Origin: a virus
Length of the DNA: 64,000 nucleotides
Virus record (IMG/VR): IMGVR_UViG_3300030329_003334
Span: 1 to 64,000 of that record
Reading direction: 5' to 3' (one strand)
Positions 55,273 to 61,724 of the stretch are shown here, piece after piece. The number at the start of each line of letters is the position of its first letter. Position 1 is the stretch's first letter. The position numbers were made by a program, and so were the translations under genes. The notes beneath the pieces were generated by a model that saw only the letters and a list, made by a program, of their open reading frames with translations, was not told where the DNA came from and did not search any database.

Positions 55273-55568
55273 TATTTTGTTTTTAAAACATCTAATAAAT
55301 AACATTCAGAATCATTATGTAAATAATTATATATATCTATTATTTTATATTTACCTCTTTCATTAAATGTTATAGTATTACCTATAGATAGCACAGGGCC
55401 TCCTTCATACGCTATTTCTATTATTTTTCCTTCTTCTTTATCATCATATTTTATGGATGAAGTTGGATCATCAGAATAAATAATTATTCCTCCTTCGTCT
55501 TCAGGTAAAAACTTAAATGTACGTCTTTGTTTGTCTTTATTTAATATATTTATTACTCTTCTCTTCAT
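55272..55568 (-). CDS. Small beta-rich protein, unknown
   Basis: Start taken at ATG 55568 (MKRRVINILNKDKQ) because a good promoter ends just upstream and would exclude the ATG at 55607; 98 residues. Beta-rich, with GGIIIYSDDPTSSIKY and GKYKIIDIYNYLHNDSECYL. A KOW/SH3-like small barrel is conceivable. Coupled to the next gene through TAATG. Confidence 0.6.
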   Translation of the reverse strand: MKRRVINILNKDKQRRTFKFLPEDEGGIIIYSDDPTSSIKYDDKEEGKIIEIAYEGGPVLSIGNTITFNERGKYKIIDIYNYLHNDSECYLLDVLKTK

Positions 55569-55576
55569 ATTAAATG

Positions 55577-55607
55577 CAAACATACAAAAAATAATATACA
55601 TTAGCAA
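55577..55607 (-). promoter_or_regulatory. Internal Bacteroidota-type promoter
   Basis: On the minus strand TTG (55607-55605) and TATGTTTG (55584-55577) are separated by 20 bases, matching -33/-7 spacing. The predicted start of RNA is about 4 bases before the ATG at 55568. It allows the polymerase-proximal genes to be read independently of the upstream promoter. Confidence 0.6.
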
Positions 55608-55610
55608 CTA

Positions 55611-55844
55611 TTACATATTTTTTTTCAACATAATAGTGTGTATATCATGGCATCTTCTGTTAGTTTTAAATGGAGATTTCATTGTATTATAAGATTCAAA
55701 TTTATATAAAGGTACACTTAATTCTATTTCTCCACTATATTTAAAATAGTTATCAAAATTAATTACAGTACTTTTATATAATTCATTTAATCTTTGTTCT
55801 GTTTTTTGTTCTTCTATAAAATTTTTTATTATATCTTCGTCCAT
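55611..55844 (-). CDS. Small protein, unknown
   Basis: 77 residues. Acidic helical start (MDEDIIKNFIEEQKTEQRLN) and a short beta segment (IELSVPLYKFESYNTMKS), ending RRCHDIHTIMLKKNM. Not recognised. Overlaps the 3' end of the upstream gene by 16 bases. The internal promoter lies directly downstream. Confidence 0.5.
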   Translation of the reverse strand: MDEDIIKNFIEEQKTEQRLNELYKSTVINFDNYFKYSGEIELSVPLYKFESYNTMKSPFKTNRRCHDIHTIMLKKNM

Positions 55845-56014
55845 AAGTCTTCTTCTTTTAAATTATATTTTTTCATTAAGTTTATTAATTTTCTCTTTAA
55901 TGTACTTTTTTTAGCACTTGGAACATCAAACGGACTATCCATTACAACTCTTTTCATTCTAGTTATTGTTTTAGATAGATTTTTACAAATTTCTATTGCA
56001 GATTCTTTTGACAT
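55829..56014 (-). CDS. Small basic protein, unknown
   Basis: 61 residues, helical and basic (KNLSKTITRMKRVVMDSPFD, AKKSTLKRKLINLMKKYNLK). No family recognised. It is the first gene after a strong terminator, so it should either be read by read-through or from an unrecognised promoter in the A/T-rich leader. Confidence 0.5.
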   Translation of the reverse strand: MSKESAIEICKNLSKTITRMKRVVMDSPFDVPSAKKSTLKRKLINLMKKYNLKEEDLWTKI

Positions 56015-56034
56015 AATTATTTGGTTTTAGTTAA

Positions 56035-56091
56035 TAAAAAAAGAACGGAGCTACAAATTGGCTAGTCGTAATACTTGTAATACTCCGTTCT
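56035..56091 (-). terminator. Strong terminator with long apical domain
   Basis: AGAACGGAG (56042-56050) and CTCCGTTCT (56083-56091) form a perfect 9-bp GC-rich stem followed on the minus strand by seven U (A residues 56035-56041). The apical part contains TACAA (52-56) pairing TTGTA (75-79 of the same block, i.e. 56052-56056 with 56075-56079), giving an elongated hairpin. Confidence 0.8.
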
Positions 56092-56119
56092 CTCTCCTCG
56101 TACAACACACAACAAGAAA

Positions 56120-56599
56120 TCATTTAAAGACTTTATTAAATTTATCAGAACAATCTTCTAATTCATTATCTATAATATCTCTTATTCTCATTAATATAGA
56201 AATTAAAGAATTGTCTGTTAAATCTTTTAAATTTATATTAAAATTAGATAGCTTAATCTTTTCATCTTTATATTTGTCTTTCTTATTAATATATTTATCT
56301 ATTTGTTTAAGTTTATCTACAAAATCACTAGGATTATCTACATCAGCTAAAGATTTTAATAATCCATCAGCATTAGAAGAATATTCATCCTTATTATTAT
56401 CAGGTAACTTAATTTCTACATTAATAGATATTTTATTAATACTAGAATTCTTATCCATATTAATAATAGCTTCACATGCATTATTAATAGTTTCCTTATA
56501 GTTTCTAAATTTATCACAAAGTTCTACTATATTCTTTGTTTGATTAAACTTAGCTTTTACTATATCATAATTTTTAACTGTATCTTTTTTACTAGCCAT
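56120..56599 (-). CDS. Helical lysine-rich protein, unknown
   Basis: 159 residues, Lys/Asp/Asn-rich and largely helical (VDKLKQIDKYINKKDKYKDE), with a short beta segment INKISINVEIKLP. It is the gene before the strong terminator at 56035-56091. No motif recognised; the spacing to its upstream neighbour is 27 bases. Confidence 0.55.
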   Translation of the reverse strand: MASKKDTVKNYDIVKAKFNQTKNIVELCDKFRNYKETINNACEAIINMDKNSSINKISINVEIKLPDNNKDEYSSNADGLLKSLADVDNPSDFVDKLKQIDKYINKKDKYKDEKIKLSNFNINLKDLTDNSLISILMRIRDIIDNELEDCSDKFNKVFK

Positions 56600-56626
56600 A
56601 ATATTTATTTTTATACATTTATAATA

Positions 56627-57022
56627 TTAGAAATCATTCTTTTTCTCACTTAAATGAGATTCAAAACCTTCTCTATCAACACCATATGCTTGATAGCTGT
56701 TTTCTTTTCCATATGCTCTTTCAAGTATATTTTCGAATAATGCTTTAGTTATTTCAGGTGGAGGTAAATGGTGTGCCATTTGTTCTGTCATTCTATGTAC
56801 AGTATTTGCATTACCAAATGCCATGCCTAAAACTAATATATCATTAGCATTTTTTGGATTAACTTTTTTAATTATTTTTTCTATAAGTAAAGATTTACTA
56901 ATATCTCCTTCTTTTGCACCTATTTCATGCATAAATTTAGGTATATCCATAGGATCTAAATTAGTAGGAACAGCTTTTGAGAAATGTTTTTCTTCATGGT
57001 CAAAATTAAATTTTATTTCCAT
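56627..57022 (-). CDS. Small protein, unknown
   Basis: 131 residues. Short beta start (MEIKFNFDHEEKHFSKAVP) then helices (DISKSLLIEKIIKKVNPKNA, VHRMTEQMAHHLPPPEITKA). Histidines cluster but no metal motif is clear. Overlaps the upstream gene by 16 bases. Unrecognised. Confidence 0.55.
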   Translation of the reverse strand: MEIKFNFDHEEKHFSKAVPTNLDPMDIPKFMHEIGAKEGDISKSLLIEKIIKKVNPKNANDILVLGMAFGNANTVHRMTEQMAHHLPPPEITKALFENILERAYGKENSYQAYGVDREGFESHLSEKKNDF

Positions 57023-57575
57023 CTTTCTTGTTTTTGTTGTTAATATTTATTTCTTCTATCATACTACATATATTTTCATATTCAGAACTATCTATCATAC
57101 TATCTTCAGATTTCTCTAAAGTCATTTCAAAATTATTTATAATAATATGACCATGTCCTTTAAATATAGAATAGATATTTTCACCAGGTAATATAACATA
57201 TGTTGCTGTATGAACTAATTCATCTTTTATCTTATACGGAATTACTTCTCTTGTAACTATATCACCAGCTATTTTTGTTCCAATATAATTAAGTGCTTTA
57301 TCAGGTGGTACTCTTTTCCAAACAGGAATGCCTATACTATTTCTAGACTGAAACATTAATCTAGATCTAACTAATCCAAAAGGACAATTAACGCTAACAA
57401 AATCTATTAAATAATACTCAACTGGTTCTTGATCAGTTTCTTTTGTTATATTAATATATCCTTTTATACCATTAGAACTTTTTATTCTAATGGCTTTAGG
57501 ATTATCAGATAATCTAACACCAACTATTTCAATCTCTCTGTCTTCTTTTATAAATTCTACTTCAGTCATCACCAT
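57006..57575 (-). CDS. Unknown beta-rich protein
   Basis: 189 residues; the start may be the first or third codon (ATG GTG ATG). Beta-rich N-terminal half (EIVGVRLSDNPKAIRIKSSN, YYLIDFVSVNCPFGLVRSR) and a C-terminal Asn/Lys-rich tail (EEININNKNKKDGNKI). It overlaps both neighbours by about 14-17 bases. No family recognised. Confidence 0.55.
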   Translation of the reverse strand: MVMTEVEFIKEDREIEIVGVRLSDNPKAIRIKSSNGIKGYINITKETDQEPVEYYLIDFVSVNCPFGLVRSRLMFQSRNSIGIPVWKRVPPDKALNYIGTKIAGDIVTREVIPYKIKDELVHTATYVILPGENIYSIFKGHGHIIINNFEMTLEKSEDSMIDSSEYENICSMIEEININNKNKKDGNKI

Positions 57576-57759
57576 ATGCTTTAATTAATTTTAAAAGTTG
57601 CTCTGCTACATCTCCATTAAATTCTGCATTCTTTCTGATCCAATCTCTGTTTTCTTGTATACACTTTAATAATAACTCTTGATTCTGTATAATTATTTGT
57701 AAATATTCTCCAATAATATAATCTTTATCAGAGGTTTTCTGTTGTGTTGTTTTGCTCAT
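57562..57759 (-). CDS. Small helical protein, unknown
   Basis: 65 residues; GEYLQIIIQNQELLLKCIQE followed by AEQLLKLIKAYGDD suggests a helical hairpin. Overlaps the upstream gene by 32 bases, long for this operon, but its own codons are phage-like. Unrecognised. Confidence 0.5.
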   Translation of the reverse strand: MSKTTQQKTSDKDYIIGEYLQIIIQNQELLLKCIQENRDWIRKNAEFNGDVAEQLLKLIKAYGDD

Positions 57760-57937
57760 TTTTCAATAGTTTTTTATAATCATTAATATAGTCTAATAAG
57801 TGTTTTGCATATGTAGTATAATACATTGCGCCTTCAAAGTGAAATCTCACTTGTTCATCTTCTATTGCGGCTTCATACGCTTCTCTTAAACTTTTTTCTT
57901 TTTCCACCAATATACTTACTAATTTCATTTTTGCCAT
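57728..57937 (-). CDS. Small helical protein, unknown
   Basis: 69 residues, almost wholly helical (LVEKEKSLREAYEAAIEDEQ, YAKHLLDYINDYKKLLKNEQ). Two bases separate it from the preceding secreted protein gene. No motif. Confidence 0.5.
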   Translation of the reverse strand: MAKMKLVSILVEKEKSLREAYEAAIEDEQVRFHFEGAMYYTTYAKHLLDYINDYKKLLKNEQNNTTENL

Positions 57938-57939
57938 AT

Positions 57940-58242
57940 CTATTCTTTTTTAATTACTCTATCAAATTTATACCTACCCCAAAAGTTTTTCCTAAATATA
58001 ATTAAATCATCTATTTTAATCAATGCAAATTCTCCAAATGTACAATAATAGGTATCACCATTTTCTAATGCAATTGCATAATTTGTATAAGGTTCTTCTA
58101 TTATCTTATCTATAACTTTGAGTGTAATTTCTTTATTATATTTAAAATCATTAGCCATTGTTTGGCTATAACTATTATGACTTAGTAACATAAAAACAGT
58201 ACTAATCAAAGATAGCATTATTATTTTTATTATTGCTTTCAT
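57940..58242 (-). CDS. Small exported protein
   Basis: 100 residues with a clear signal peptide (KAIIKIIMLSLISTVFMLLS, then HNSYSQ), predicted cleavage near residue 27, so the mature part would be periplasmic or surface-exposed. The mature region is a compact beta-rich domain (YAIALENGDTYYCTFGEFAL, DDLIIFRKNFWGRYKFD). Could alter the host envelope or block superinfection. Family not recognised. Confidence 0.6.
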   Translation of the reverse strand: MKAIIKIIMLSLISTVFMLLSHNSYSQTMANDFKYNKEITLKVIDKIIEEPYTNYAIALENGDTYYCTFGEFALIKIDDLIIFRKNFWGRYKFDRVIKKE

Positions 58243-58263
58243 TTTAAATTCATTTAATTGTTA

Positions 58264-58683
58264 TTATTTTACCCATTCTCCTTCTTTTATATCTTTCATC
58301 TCTTTAGATATTAATCTAATTTTATTAGATCTAATTACAGACATTAATGTTTTCTTTAACTCATACATCTTATTTTCTATATCTTCATAGAACTTTGGAG
58401 ATGATTTCACTACATCAAAAATGTGAATATAATATCTACATTTAAGATCATAATTACCAACATGGTAATTTCTAGAACTTATATCTATATTCTTTTGATT
58501 ATAAGATTTTAAATTTACTTTTTGAATAAATTTGTATACATCTTTACTTATTTGTAAAGTATATAGTATTTCCATAGCTCCATCTAATAATAATTTATAT
58601 CTATATCCTTTATTTCTAATAGTAAACAAATCCTGCGTTATATTTTCTTGAAATATAACTGGCTTTTTAGTTTCCTTTTCCAT
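58264..58683 (-). CDS. Small protein, unknown
   Basis: 139 residues, mixed helix and strand (KGYRYKLLLDGAMEILYTLQ, KCRYYIHIFDVVKSSPKFYE), basic. Overlaps its upstream neighbour by 17 bases. Nothing diagnostic. Confidence 0.5.
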   Translation of the reverse strand: MEKETKKPVIFQENITQDLFTIRNKGYRYKLLLDGAMEILYTLQISKDVYKFIQKVNLKSYNQKNIDISSRNYHVGNYDLKCRYYIHIFDVVKSSPKFYEDIENKMYELKKTLMSVIRSNKIRLISKEMKDIKEGEWVK

Positions 58684-58954
58684 TATTAAATAGTTTAATT
58701 ATAATTTCTGTTAATATATCTATTTTTCCTTCTAATATTTTTATATCTGTTGTAGCTTTATGTCTTTCATTAAGCAATTCATTCTTAGTTGCTTCTAACT
58801 CTTTTTGTACATCTATTGTACATGCATTACCTCTTGCTGATGGATAATTTTGTATCATTTCTAATACATCTTCATAGTTTAATATGTCATAATCAGCTTG
58901 GCCAGCACCATCATGACCTATTTGTATTGAATTTAATATATCTTCTGCTTTCAT
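58667..58954 (-). CDS. Small coiled-coil protein, unknown
   Basis: 95 residues. N-terminal part DILNSIQIGHDGAGQADYDI then a long coiled coil (KELEATKNELLNERHKATTD, IKILEGKIDILTEIIIKLF). Probably dimeric. Not recognised. Confidence 0.5.
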   Translation of the reverse strand: MKAEDILNSIQIGHDGAGQADYDILNYEDVLEMIQNYPSARGNACTIDVQKELEATKNELLNERHKATTDIKILEGKIDILTEIIIKLFNNGKGN

Positions 58955-58972
58955 ATCTTTATATTTTAAGTA

Positions 58973-59188
58973 TTATTTAACTTTACATTTATTCTCATCA
59001 ACACACTTTTCATCCTCTTCTAAATCCCATATAACTACCATGCCATCTCCTCCTTCACTATCCCAAGTATCTGGATGGTTATCTCTTATTTTCTCTGCTT
59101 CTTCCATTGTATCTACATTTGCTATGAAATATGTACTAACTCCACAACACATACATCCTATTTGCTGTACTAAATATCTTTTCTTCAT
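58973..59188 (-). CDS. Small Cys-rich protein, unknown
   Basis: 71 residues. QQIGCMCCGVSTYFIANVDT at the N-terminus holds three clustered cysteines, two more occur near the C-terminus (EKCVDENKCKVK), so a metal site is possible. The rest is acidic with a helix (MEEAEKIRDNHPDTW). Reminiscent of small alpha/beta domains regulating host enzymes; no match claimed. Confidence 0.55.
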   Translation of the reverse strand: MKKRYLVQQIGCMCCGVSTYFIANVDTMEEAEKIRDNHPDTWDSEGGDGMVVIWDLEEDEKCVDENKCKVK

Positions 59189-59206
59189 CTTTTTATATTT
59201 TAAATG

Positions 59207-59338
59207 TTAATATAAACTGTAAAATCCTGATAAATATAAAATGAGAAGAAATATTGATGTTCCTAATACAGATCCCCAAAATCCAACCCAAATTACTATT
59301 CCTAATAATTCTAATATTATTTTTAATATATCTTTCAT
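59207..59338 (-). CDS. Very small membrane protein (43 residues)
   Basis: ATG at 59338, TAA at 59207-59209. The sequence is almost entirely hydrophobic (ILKIILELLGIVIWVGFWGS, then GTSIFLLILYLSGF), compatible with two tight membrane segments. It is one of a run of tiny membrane proteins between 59.2 and 61.4 kb. It could act as holin, superinfection excluder or host-membrane modulator. Confidence 0.55.
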   Translation of the reverse strand: MKDILKIILELLGIVIWVGFWGSVLGTSIFLLILYLSGFYSLY

Positions 59339-59378
59339 AATTTCTTTTTTAAATAAATTGATAAAATTCGCCTTGGGA

Positions 59379-59548
59379 CTACCTCTATTCGCTAGAATAG
59401 AAGTAGCGTGCTCGTCAGCACTATTTCTGAGTCGCTAAACTCAACCCGATTATACTCCATAAAAGAGAATAACCCACATATCGGACTTCAATGTGTTTAT
59501 TAATGAGCCTATATATAAGGACTCATCCTTAGAGATGCACATGAGGCT
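59379..59548 (-). ncRNA. Multi-hairpin structured RNA between small membrane genes
   Basis: Minus-strand RNA in a 247-base gap. Helices in plus coordinates: 12-bp hairpin 59379-59390/59395-59406 (one G-U); 59408-59412/59417-59421 (GTGCT/AGCAC); 59428-59432/59439-59443 (TGAGT/ACTCA); a 10-bp interrupted stem 59468-59479/59491-59501; TAAGGA/TCCTTA 59516-59521/59526-59531 enclosed by AGCCT/AGGCT 59506-59510/59544-59548. The loop of the third hairpin (CGCTA) is complementary to 59404-59408, a possible pseudoknot. Confidence 0.6.
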
Positions 59549-59585
59549 TAGCATAAAGCTTTGAACCGTTCGCATCGTTTGTTTA

Positions 59586-59852
59586 TTACCTATAAGCTGG
59601 GCAATTTTGCGCTGCTTGCCAACTAAATCCTCCACAAGAAGATTGAGTTGACATACAAGATGAGAATAAAAACATACATATAATAGCTATTGCTATTGAT
59701 GTAAGTATTCCATATCCTAATCCTTTTTCTATTCTCTTGTGTTTTATATCTCTATCTATTCTTTCATAGTTAGCCCTCATTACTTCTGGATCTGATTTAT
59801 AAGGACTAATCTTCTGTCCTTTACTATTTACCATATATTTTATTTCTGCCAT
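59586..59852 (-). CDS. Small membrane protein with Cys-rich outer tail
   Basis: 88 residues. A charged N-terminal half (PEVMRANYERIDRDIKHKRI) is followed by one membrane segment (LTSIAIAIICMFLFSSC) and a short tail MSTQSSCGGF...NCPAYR. Short tails ending in CPxxR/CPGxx are common in tiny flavobacterial and flavophage membrane proteins. The same gap holds a structured RNA immediately downstream. Function unknown. Confidence 0.65.
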   Translation of the reverse strand: MAEIKYMVNSKGQKISPYKSDPEVMRANYERIDRDIKHKRIEKGLGYGILTSIAIAIICMFLFSSCMSTQSSCGGFSWQAAQNCPAYR

Positions 59853-59869
59853 GATTTCTAATTTTTTAA

Positions 59870-59947
59870 TTAATAACTATCTCTTTCTTTTGAAGAAGGT
59901 AATAGAACTATTGCTAGTCCTATCACCACTAATATTTTGAATAACAT
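59870..59947 (-). CDS. Tiny membrane peptide (25 residues)
   Basis: ATG at 59947, TAA at 59870-59872. MLFKILVVIGLAIVLLPSSK is one membrane segment with a short polar tail KERDSY. It fits precisely between its neighbours (12 bases from the upstream stop). Too short for homology, so confidence is limited; packing and hydrophobicity support it. Confidence 0.4.
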   Translation of the reverse strand: MLFKILVVIGLAIVLLPSSKERDSY

Positions 59948-59959
59948 TATAAATTCCCT

Positions 59960-60109
59960 TTACAACTTAGTAGGGATAGAATGCATTCCTATACCTATTA
60001 TACAAAATGGTAAAATGATAACTAAACCATTATGACTTTCATAACCAATACCAAATGCAAATAGTTTTTCAAAACTTGCTTTAAGAACGAACTTTTTTCT
60101 AATTTCCAT
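59960..60109 (-). CDS. Small membrane-associated protein (49 residues)
   Basis: ATG at 60109, TAA at 59960-59962. A basic amphipathic start (MEIRKKFVLKASFEKLFAFG) precedes a hydrophobic stretch (GLVIILPFCIIGIGM). Similar FGIGY...GLVI...P segments occur in tiny phage proteins. It lies between the DUF1287 gene and the tiny peptide at 59870. Confidence 0.5.
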   Translation of the reverse strand: MEIRKKFVLKASFEKLFAFGIGYESHNGLVIILPFCIIGIGMHSIPTKL

Positions 60110-60145
60110 GATTTCTAATTTAAAGTTAATACTGTTAATTGTGTG

Positions 60146-60742
60146 TTAATACCTGTAATGTCCTGTTATTTTCCAATCAAATAAACAATCTTCAATTACT
60201 TGTCCATAACCTATGTTATGTATCACTTTGTATTCAGAGTGATAGTTGCTTGGTACATTTACTACTATACCAATATGATTTAATCCTCCTCCTAAATCCC
60301 AGGTTACAATATCACCTGGTAAATATTTAGTTGGATTAGGTATTGTCGGCAATGATTCTCCATATCTTTCAAATAATGTTTGAAGATTTGGTACTCTTCT
60401 ATGATCTATATTTGGATCAACTTTATCATCTGTTAATTGATAACAATTTAGACCTATTTCTCTAGTGTACTTAATATCTTCATGTATTAATTGTTGTAAA
60501 TCAATACCTAATTTCCTATAAGCTCTTATAACAACGTCAGTACATACACCTATGTTATCTGGTACATCACCCATTGGATAATCTATTGCATAATAAGAAC
60601 CATCATACTTTATAGTCCAATCTTCCAATGATTTCGCTGCTACTGCTAATTTATCATAAAAGCTAGGATTGTCTTGTGCATTTATATTTAAAAATATAAA
60701 TAAACAATAACTAATAATCAATAAAATTCTATTCGTTTTCAT
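60146..60742 (-). CDS. Secreted DUF1287 cysteine peptidase-like protein (candidate lysin)
   Basis: 198 residues. A signal peptide (TNRILLIISYCLFIFLNINA) precedes a complete DUF1287 domain: YPMGDVPDNIGVCTDVVIRA (Cys67), HEDI, VDPNIDHRRVPNLQTLFERY, PGDIVTWDL, LNHIGIVVNV (His156) and HNIGYG...ITGHYRY. The family has an NlpC/P60-type papain-like fold; Cys67 and His156 are the likely catalytic pair. Export would place it in the periplasm, where it may cut peptidoglycan peptides for lysis. It is in the small membrane-protein cluster, which could supply a holin. Some relatives are bacterial housekeeping proteins, so a host-modulating role is possible. Confidence 0.88.
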   Translation of the reverse strand: MKTNRILLIISYCLFIFLNINAQDNPSFYDKLAVAAKSLEDWTIKYDGSYYAIDYPMGDVPDNIGVCTDVVIRAYRKLGIDLQQLIHEDIKYTREIGLNCYQLTDDKVDPNIDHRRVPNLQTLFERYGESLPTIPNPTKYLPGDIVTWDLGGGLNHIGIVVNVPSNYHSEYKVIHNIGYGQVIEDCLFDWKITGHYRY

Positions 60743-60890
60743 GATTTCTTTTGTGTTTATCCTTCCTGTTATAAGCCTTCTTACTTTTATGTACTCTAGA
60801 TGAGGGAGGCCTTATACCTAATTCTAGATCAACTCTTCTTCTTATTGCTCTTTTTCTCTTTATACTTAGTCTTTTATTTTCTCGTGCCAT
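60729..60890 (-). CDS. Small very basic protein
   Basis: 53 residues; ATG 60890, TAG 60729-60731, overlapping the DUF1287 start by 14 bases. ARENKRLSIKRKRAIRRRVD then LELGIRPPSSRVHKSKKAYN and RKDKHKRNHE. The VHKSKKAYNRK pattern is one I recall from small unannotated proteins of many phages. The charge suggests nucleic-acid or ribosome binding. Confidence 0.65.
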   Translation of the reverse strand: MARENKRLSIKRKRAIRRRVDLELGIRPPSSRVHKSKKAYNRKDKHKRNHENE

Positions 60891-60901
60891 GATTTCTTTT
60901 T

Positions 60902-60991
60902 TTATTTATCATCATTACATACTGAATATACTATACATACTAGTAATAGCATTACTACTGCAGTAATTATAAGTGGTGGTAATATTGTCAT
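60902..60991 (-). CDS. Tiny membrane peptide (29 residues)
   Basis: ATG 60991, TAA 60902-60904. MTILPPLIITAVVMLLLVCI forms one membrane segment followed by VYSVCNDDK. It sits 11 bases ahead of the basic-protein gene and directly after a structured RNA with a U tract. Support is from packing and hydrophobicity only. Confidence 0.4.
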   Translation of the reverse strand: MTILPPLIITAVVMLLLVCIVYSVCNDDK

Positions 60992-61010
60992 ATCATTTAA
61001 ATATTAATAT

Positions 61011-61153
61011 AAAAAGAACAGTACTAATAAATCCATGTATCTTAGCGGTATTTATAAAGTATTTTCTTGAATTTAATCAAGACGTTTTATACTATTTATA
61101 TCTACGGTTATAAATAATAATCACTGATCAAGTGATATTTAAACTAACTGTTC
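61011..61153 (-). ncRNA. Branched intercistronic RNA closed by GAACAG/CTGTTC with U5
   Basis: Outer stem GAACAG (61016-61021) with CTGTTC (61148-61153); on the minus strand five U follow (61011-61015). Inside: ATCACT/AGTGAT (61120-61125 with 61131-61136), TATTTATA/TATAAATA (61093-61100 with 61109-61116) and a stacked pair AGTAT/ATACT with CTTGA/TCAAG (61058-61093). A GTCACA/TGTGAC hairpin lies just upstream near 61157-61174. Confidence 0.55.
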
Positions 61154-61178
61154 AATGTCACACCTAAATGTGACTAGT

Positions 61179-61388
61179 TTATTTTATTCTTTTGTTTTTA
61201 TTTGGGATTATATCTGCATATGCAAACACAGCAGCTGCAAATAAAAAGATTAATGAGTAGATTAAACAGAAATTACTCTGAAATGACCCACTGTTAGATC
61301 CATATAATCCTACATACATTAATAAGAATGCCTGTATAACAGACATGATTGATCCTATTATGTATTTGTTCTTACTTATTTTCTTCAT
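61179..61388 (-). CDS. Two-pass small membrane protein (holin candidate)
   Basis: 69 residues. Two membrane segments (YIIGSIMSVIQAFLLMYVGL and FCLIYSLIFLFAAAVFAYAD), a short turn and a basic tail (PNKNKRIK), the size and layout of class II holins. Close to the secreted peptidase-like gene, so a lysis pair is possible, though flavobacteria themselves encode similar small proteins of unknown role. It lies between two structured RNA gaps. Confidence 0.6.
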   Translation of the reverse strand: MKKISKNKYIIGSIMSVIQAFLLMYVGLYGSNSGSFQSNFCLIYSLIFLFAAAVFAYADIIPNKNKRIK

Positions 61389-61424
61389 GATTACTCTTTT
61401 TATAGTCTTTTATTCTATTAAATT

Positions 61425-61513
61425 AAAGAGTACACAATAGTAATGTCCCACAGAGTTATTACTTCAGTGTGGAACTGTGTTTGTCCTCTCCATTACTATT
61501 GTGATTACTCTTT
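61425..61513 (-). ncRNA. Long 21-bp RNA stem with inner hairpin
   Basis: AAAGAGTA (61425-61432) and the next 13 bases (61433-61445) pair with 61491-61503 and TACTCTTT (61506-61513); only a two-base bulge interrupts 21 perfect pairs. The 45-base loop holds a CCACA/TGTGG hairpin. The length of uninterrupted duplex is suited to RNase III. It lies in a 336-base gap between the first minus-strand gene and the two-pass membrane protein gene. Confidence 0.65.
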
Positions 61514-61559
61514 ATGTTATTGCTATACTATATTAATGTATAGTGTTGTATGTTGTATT

Positions 61560-61606
61560 AAAAAACAAGTGAAATACCCCTGTTGAGAGGTATAACACTC
61601 GTTTTT
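61560..61606 (-). terminator. Terminator after the first minus-strand gene
   Basis: AAAAAC (61561-61566), AGTG (61568-61571) and TACC (61575-61578) pair with GGTA (61589-61592), CACT (61596-61599) and GTTTTT (61601-61606). On the minus strand the stem ends in six U. It would stop most transcripts of the 80-residue gene upstream. Confidence 0.7.
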
Positions 61607-61724
61607 GTTCAGATTAAGCATTAACTGTTCGATTCTTAACCAAATCAATGGAAGAACGGATGCATAGCTTCCGTATAATCTGTTATATTCTACTTATAGT
61701 AGTAAGAGTTTGAGCAAAGCTCTC

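Noticed and set aside
59450-59635. 61-codon minus-strand reading frame
   Set aside because: It overlaps the 88-residue gene by 50 bases and runs through a series of stable hairpins; composition does not look like a phage protein.
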